From: Amorphophallus konjac
Taxonomy: Eukaryota > Streptophyta > Magnoliopsida > Alismatales > Araceae
Length of the DNA stretch: 64,000 nucleotides
Direction of reading: 5' to 3'
Assembly (NCBI GenBank): GCA_022559845.1
Contig: CM040129.1
Coordinates: forward strand, 2,108,001-2,172,000
A model generated the notes under the pieces. It did no database searches and was not told where the DNA came from. It worked only from the letters and a program-made list of their open reading frames with translations. Position numbers and translations under genes: made by a program. Each line of letters opens with the position of its first letter. Position 1 is the stretch's first letter. Shown here one piece after another: positions 61,974 through 64,000 of this stretch.

Positions 61974-62126
61974 TTAAAACGGCGCTCCCCGGGGCGCGCC
62001 GTTTTAAGCAATTTGCGTGCCGGGAACCCCGCGCCGTTTTAACCCACGAAGTCCAGGGCGAAGTCCAGGGCGCGCCGTAAAGGCGGCACCGTTTTAACCA
62101 ATGAAGCAAAGGCCGTGCCGTTTTAA
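61974..62126. promoter_or_regulatory. TTAAAACGGCGC palindrome and half-sites in the gene E promoter
   Basis: Perfect 12-base arms: TTAAAACGGCGC at 61974-61985 and GCGCCGTTTTAA at 61996-62007, with a 10-base centre. Further CCGTTTTAA half-sites end at 62042, 62097 and 62126. The same 12-mer occurs in the LTR U3 at 41258-41269. Confidence 0.85.
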
Positions 62127-62260
62127 GTGACGTCGTCAGGCTTCCTGCCTCGCCTGATTAACGTCCGACGCCAGAATTAAGTGCCGTTCGAGCCTCCGTC
62201 AACCAAACGAAGCTCATCCGTAGGCCTTGCCGCATTCCTGCCTCATTTGCACCGCCTACG

Positions 62261-62273
62261 TCTGGGGGGCATT
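62261..62273 (+). other. polypurine tract of element 3
   Basis: TCTGGGGGGCATT directly before TGTTGGCACTC, the 3' LTR start. Confidence 0.8.
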
Positions 62274-64000
62274 TGTTGGCACTCAAAATATGATCCTTTG
62301 GCAACCAAGCCGCAAAGATGAATGATACGGCCCACTGAAGCACAGAAGCCGATAAAGATCAACTTATCAAGAGAACCCCTCAAGCTGACGAAGCCCTGAG
62401 CCACCTTGAAGGGAACATCGGGGACTTTACCTCAGGAGAGTCGAAGTGAACCCGCAACCAATCGGCAGCGCGATCAAGCCTGCCCAATGATCCGGCATCG
62501 ACCTCGTCATGCCGCTACCCTGCATCCGTCGCCCGACCAAGGACGACGGTCTACCCAATGACTCTCCTAAGGAGGAAGAATGTCCTCGGCCATCCGCAAC
62601 AAGGGGCCGAAGGTTCTGTCAGCAGAAGACCCCGATTACCCGGCACGGGTTCGGCTTCTCGCCATAGTGGGCCCGTTAGTGGCCGATTGATCACCGTTCA
62701 AGGTGGAATTGTCCAGGATGTAACGTCATCCTGCAAGGAAGCTTCGAGCACGAGTCCGTCTCAGCCAGAAGCACAAATCACAGTGCCGAAGGCTGTATCA
62801 GTAGGACACCCGTGTGCTCGGACCAGACACACACGAAGTCTTGATTAAGGCCGTTCGTCGTATCAAGAGCTTCGTCAACACCCCATCAAGGCCCTCCGAT
62901 GGCCAGGGCGAGAGGAACAGTCAACGGGAGCTTCCGGAATCATCTCCGGGCCCACCGGACTGGACACGCCAAGTGAACAGGTTAAAACGGCGCCGTCAAA
63001 CCGGCGCGCCAAGAACAATAGGGGGTGTTCCCCGGCGCCGTCGAACCGGCGCGCAAAAGCCAAATGGGGCTTCTCCCCGGCGCCGTCAATCCGGCGCGCC
63101 TCTTCCTGGGGCGCCGAATTAACCATAAGGTTATATATAGCCTGCCCTCGGCCAAAGAAAAGAGGAGACCGGATCAAAAAAAAAGAGAGGGGAGAGGAAA
63201 ATCAGAAGAAAAATAAAAAGAGAGCCAATCGTCCGAGAGCGAGTGCGAGAAGTCTTGGGGGAGAAGAAAGGGTTTCCACTGAGGGCCGCTGCGATCCTCC
63301 TCTGTCCGTTCGCTCGAAGCCCTCCGTAGTCGGAGAAGAGGAGCTAGTTCCGATACTCTGCTCTGGAGAAGAAGCTTAGGTGGGTTTCGTGATTTGCTTC
63401 TGACGATTCTCTCCGATCTCTCTCTTCTGATGTAATGTAAATGAAGCGGGAAGGGTGATGATACGAGCCCTCTCCCCCTTCATCATCTCTTTCTCCTCCC
63501 CTTTTCTCGGAAAACCCCTGCGCGGGTGCGATACTGTAGCATCCTGGGCGATGATATGAGCCTGCGACGCCCTACTTCTTCTAACTTTGTTTACCCCTCC
63601 TATTTTCGGCTTGAATGCTGACTATGGGATGCGGAGCATTTGTAACGATCCATCTGGGCATTCGCCCTTTCTATATTTGAATAAAATCACCAATACCTAT
63701 ATATACACCCGAAGATTCGTTGCCATATACTGGATCGAGGTCTCTTTCCGTGGTTTCTCCGATGCATACGCCCTAATGATTTCAAGGGCAACAGTGATAT
63801 CACCCTCTCCCCAGGGGTTTCTTCTCGCATCAATTTCTATTCCGTGGAGGGCCATTGGCTAGAGGAAGGCACCTCGATGCTCCCCTGGTCAGAGCCCCGG
63901 GACCTTCTCCCATCGCCCTCCTTCCGTTCCCAGTCATGAATGGAGGGGGATGGGGGTATCCCCATAATCAAAACGCATCGTCTGTGGGTATTATTATCTT
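62274..64000 (+). repeat. 3' LTR of element 3, truncated by window edge
   Basis: Aligns with 40552-42278 with about 35 differences, including three one-base indels. Its remaining 1.8 kb should lie right of the window and be followed by AATAC and the rest of the chromovirus LTR. Confidence 0.93.

Larger units (their letters stand above)
61533..62273. other. gene E leader/promoter and 3' end of element 3 interior
   Basis: Apart from the promoter motifs, it holds the probable 5' leader and leader intron of gene E (61533-61945), then sequence to the polypurine tract. An in-frame ATG at 61748 extends the gene E frame upstream through the presumed intron and is not preferred as start. Confidence 0.55.
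40552..64000 (+). mobile_element. Element 3: young Tat-lineage LTR retrotransposon, right end outside window
   Basis: 5' LTR 40552-44050, primer site, intact gag-pro-pol, tandem-repeat arrays, antisense gene E, polypurine tract, and 3' LTR from 62274 cut by the window edge. Total over 23 kb. Between 40552-42278 and 62274-64000 I counted about 35 differences by eye (about 2%), mostly C/T or G/A, so insertion is recent on a plant time scale. AATAC at 40547-40551 is the predicted target duplication. Confidence 0.92.

Noticed and set aside
1..64000. CRISPR arrays, bacterial operons, ribosome-binding sites, rRNA, ordinary host genes
   Set aside because: None seen. The repeats are tandem or palindromic retrotransposon sequences, not spacer-separated identical repeats, and all sizeable coding is retroelement-related.

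Overview
The window is nuclear DNA of a seed plant, almost certainly a flowering plant with a large, repeat-rich genome. It holds no ordinary host gene, rRNA, tRNA, CRISPR array or bacterial-type operon. Nearly all of it is nested Ty3/gypsy LTR retrotransposons: three Tat-lineage elements (second, archaeal-type RNase H domain, no chromodomain, CX2HX4HX4C gag knuckle), one chromovirus-derived non-autonomous element, and the 3' remnant of a Tekay/Del-like chromovirus.

Layout. Element 1 (1-17199) runs off the left edge: frameshifted gag-pro-pol (3-7552), convergent spacer, two minus-strand spliced genes (A, 9320-11796; D, 12368-13652), polypurine tract and 3' LTR (14993-17199). Its LTR ends exactly where the pol of element 2 resumes in mid-RT, so element 1 probably inserted into element 2, whose 5' half should lie left of the window. 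Element 2 (17200-37494) carries pol remnants, two minus-strand spliced genes (C, 29068-30455; B, 31336-34576) and a 3' LTR (35861-37494). Its integrase is split by element 4 (19531-27003, minus strand), which has 2.4-kb LTRs, a perfect CCCTT target duplication and a Met-tRNA-type primer site, but only gag and the integrase/chromodomain tail. A chromovirus 3' end and LTR follow (37495-40551). This is interrupted by element 3 (40552 to beyond 64000), a young element with LTRs about 2% diverged, an unbroken 3,110-codon gag-pro-pol (44168-53500), tandem-repeat arrays, a long minus-strand spliced gene (E, 56414-61532) and a 3' LTR cut by the window edge.

How the parts work together. Each Tat element has a sense polyprotein for retrotransposition and, on the opposite strand between pol and the 3' LTR, one or two intron-containing genes for plant-mobile-domain (PMD) proteins, most with a coiled-coil tail. 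Genes A and B share exon structure, including identical 93- and 144-nt exons and phase-0 introns. Antisense introns can persist because they are not introns in the sense genomic RNA.

The most interesting signal is not coding. Each family has its own CG-rich palindrome, found in its LTR upstream of the TATA box and also next to, or within introns of, its antisense PMD genes: GGCGTCC/GGACGCC in element 1, ACGGT/ACCGT in element 2, TTAAAACGGCGC in element 3. A GCGGTT/AACCGC array occupies the unrelated chromovirus LTR. Spacing is often exactly 31 bp, or alternates 30/45 bp. I propose, as inference only, that these are element-specific recognition sites for a DNA-binding regulator, possibly the PMD proteins or a host factor. 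All coordinates, splice sites and mismatch counts were read by eye.
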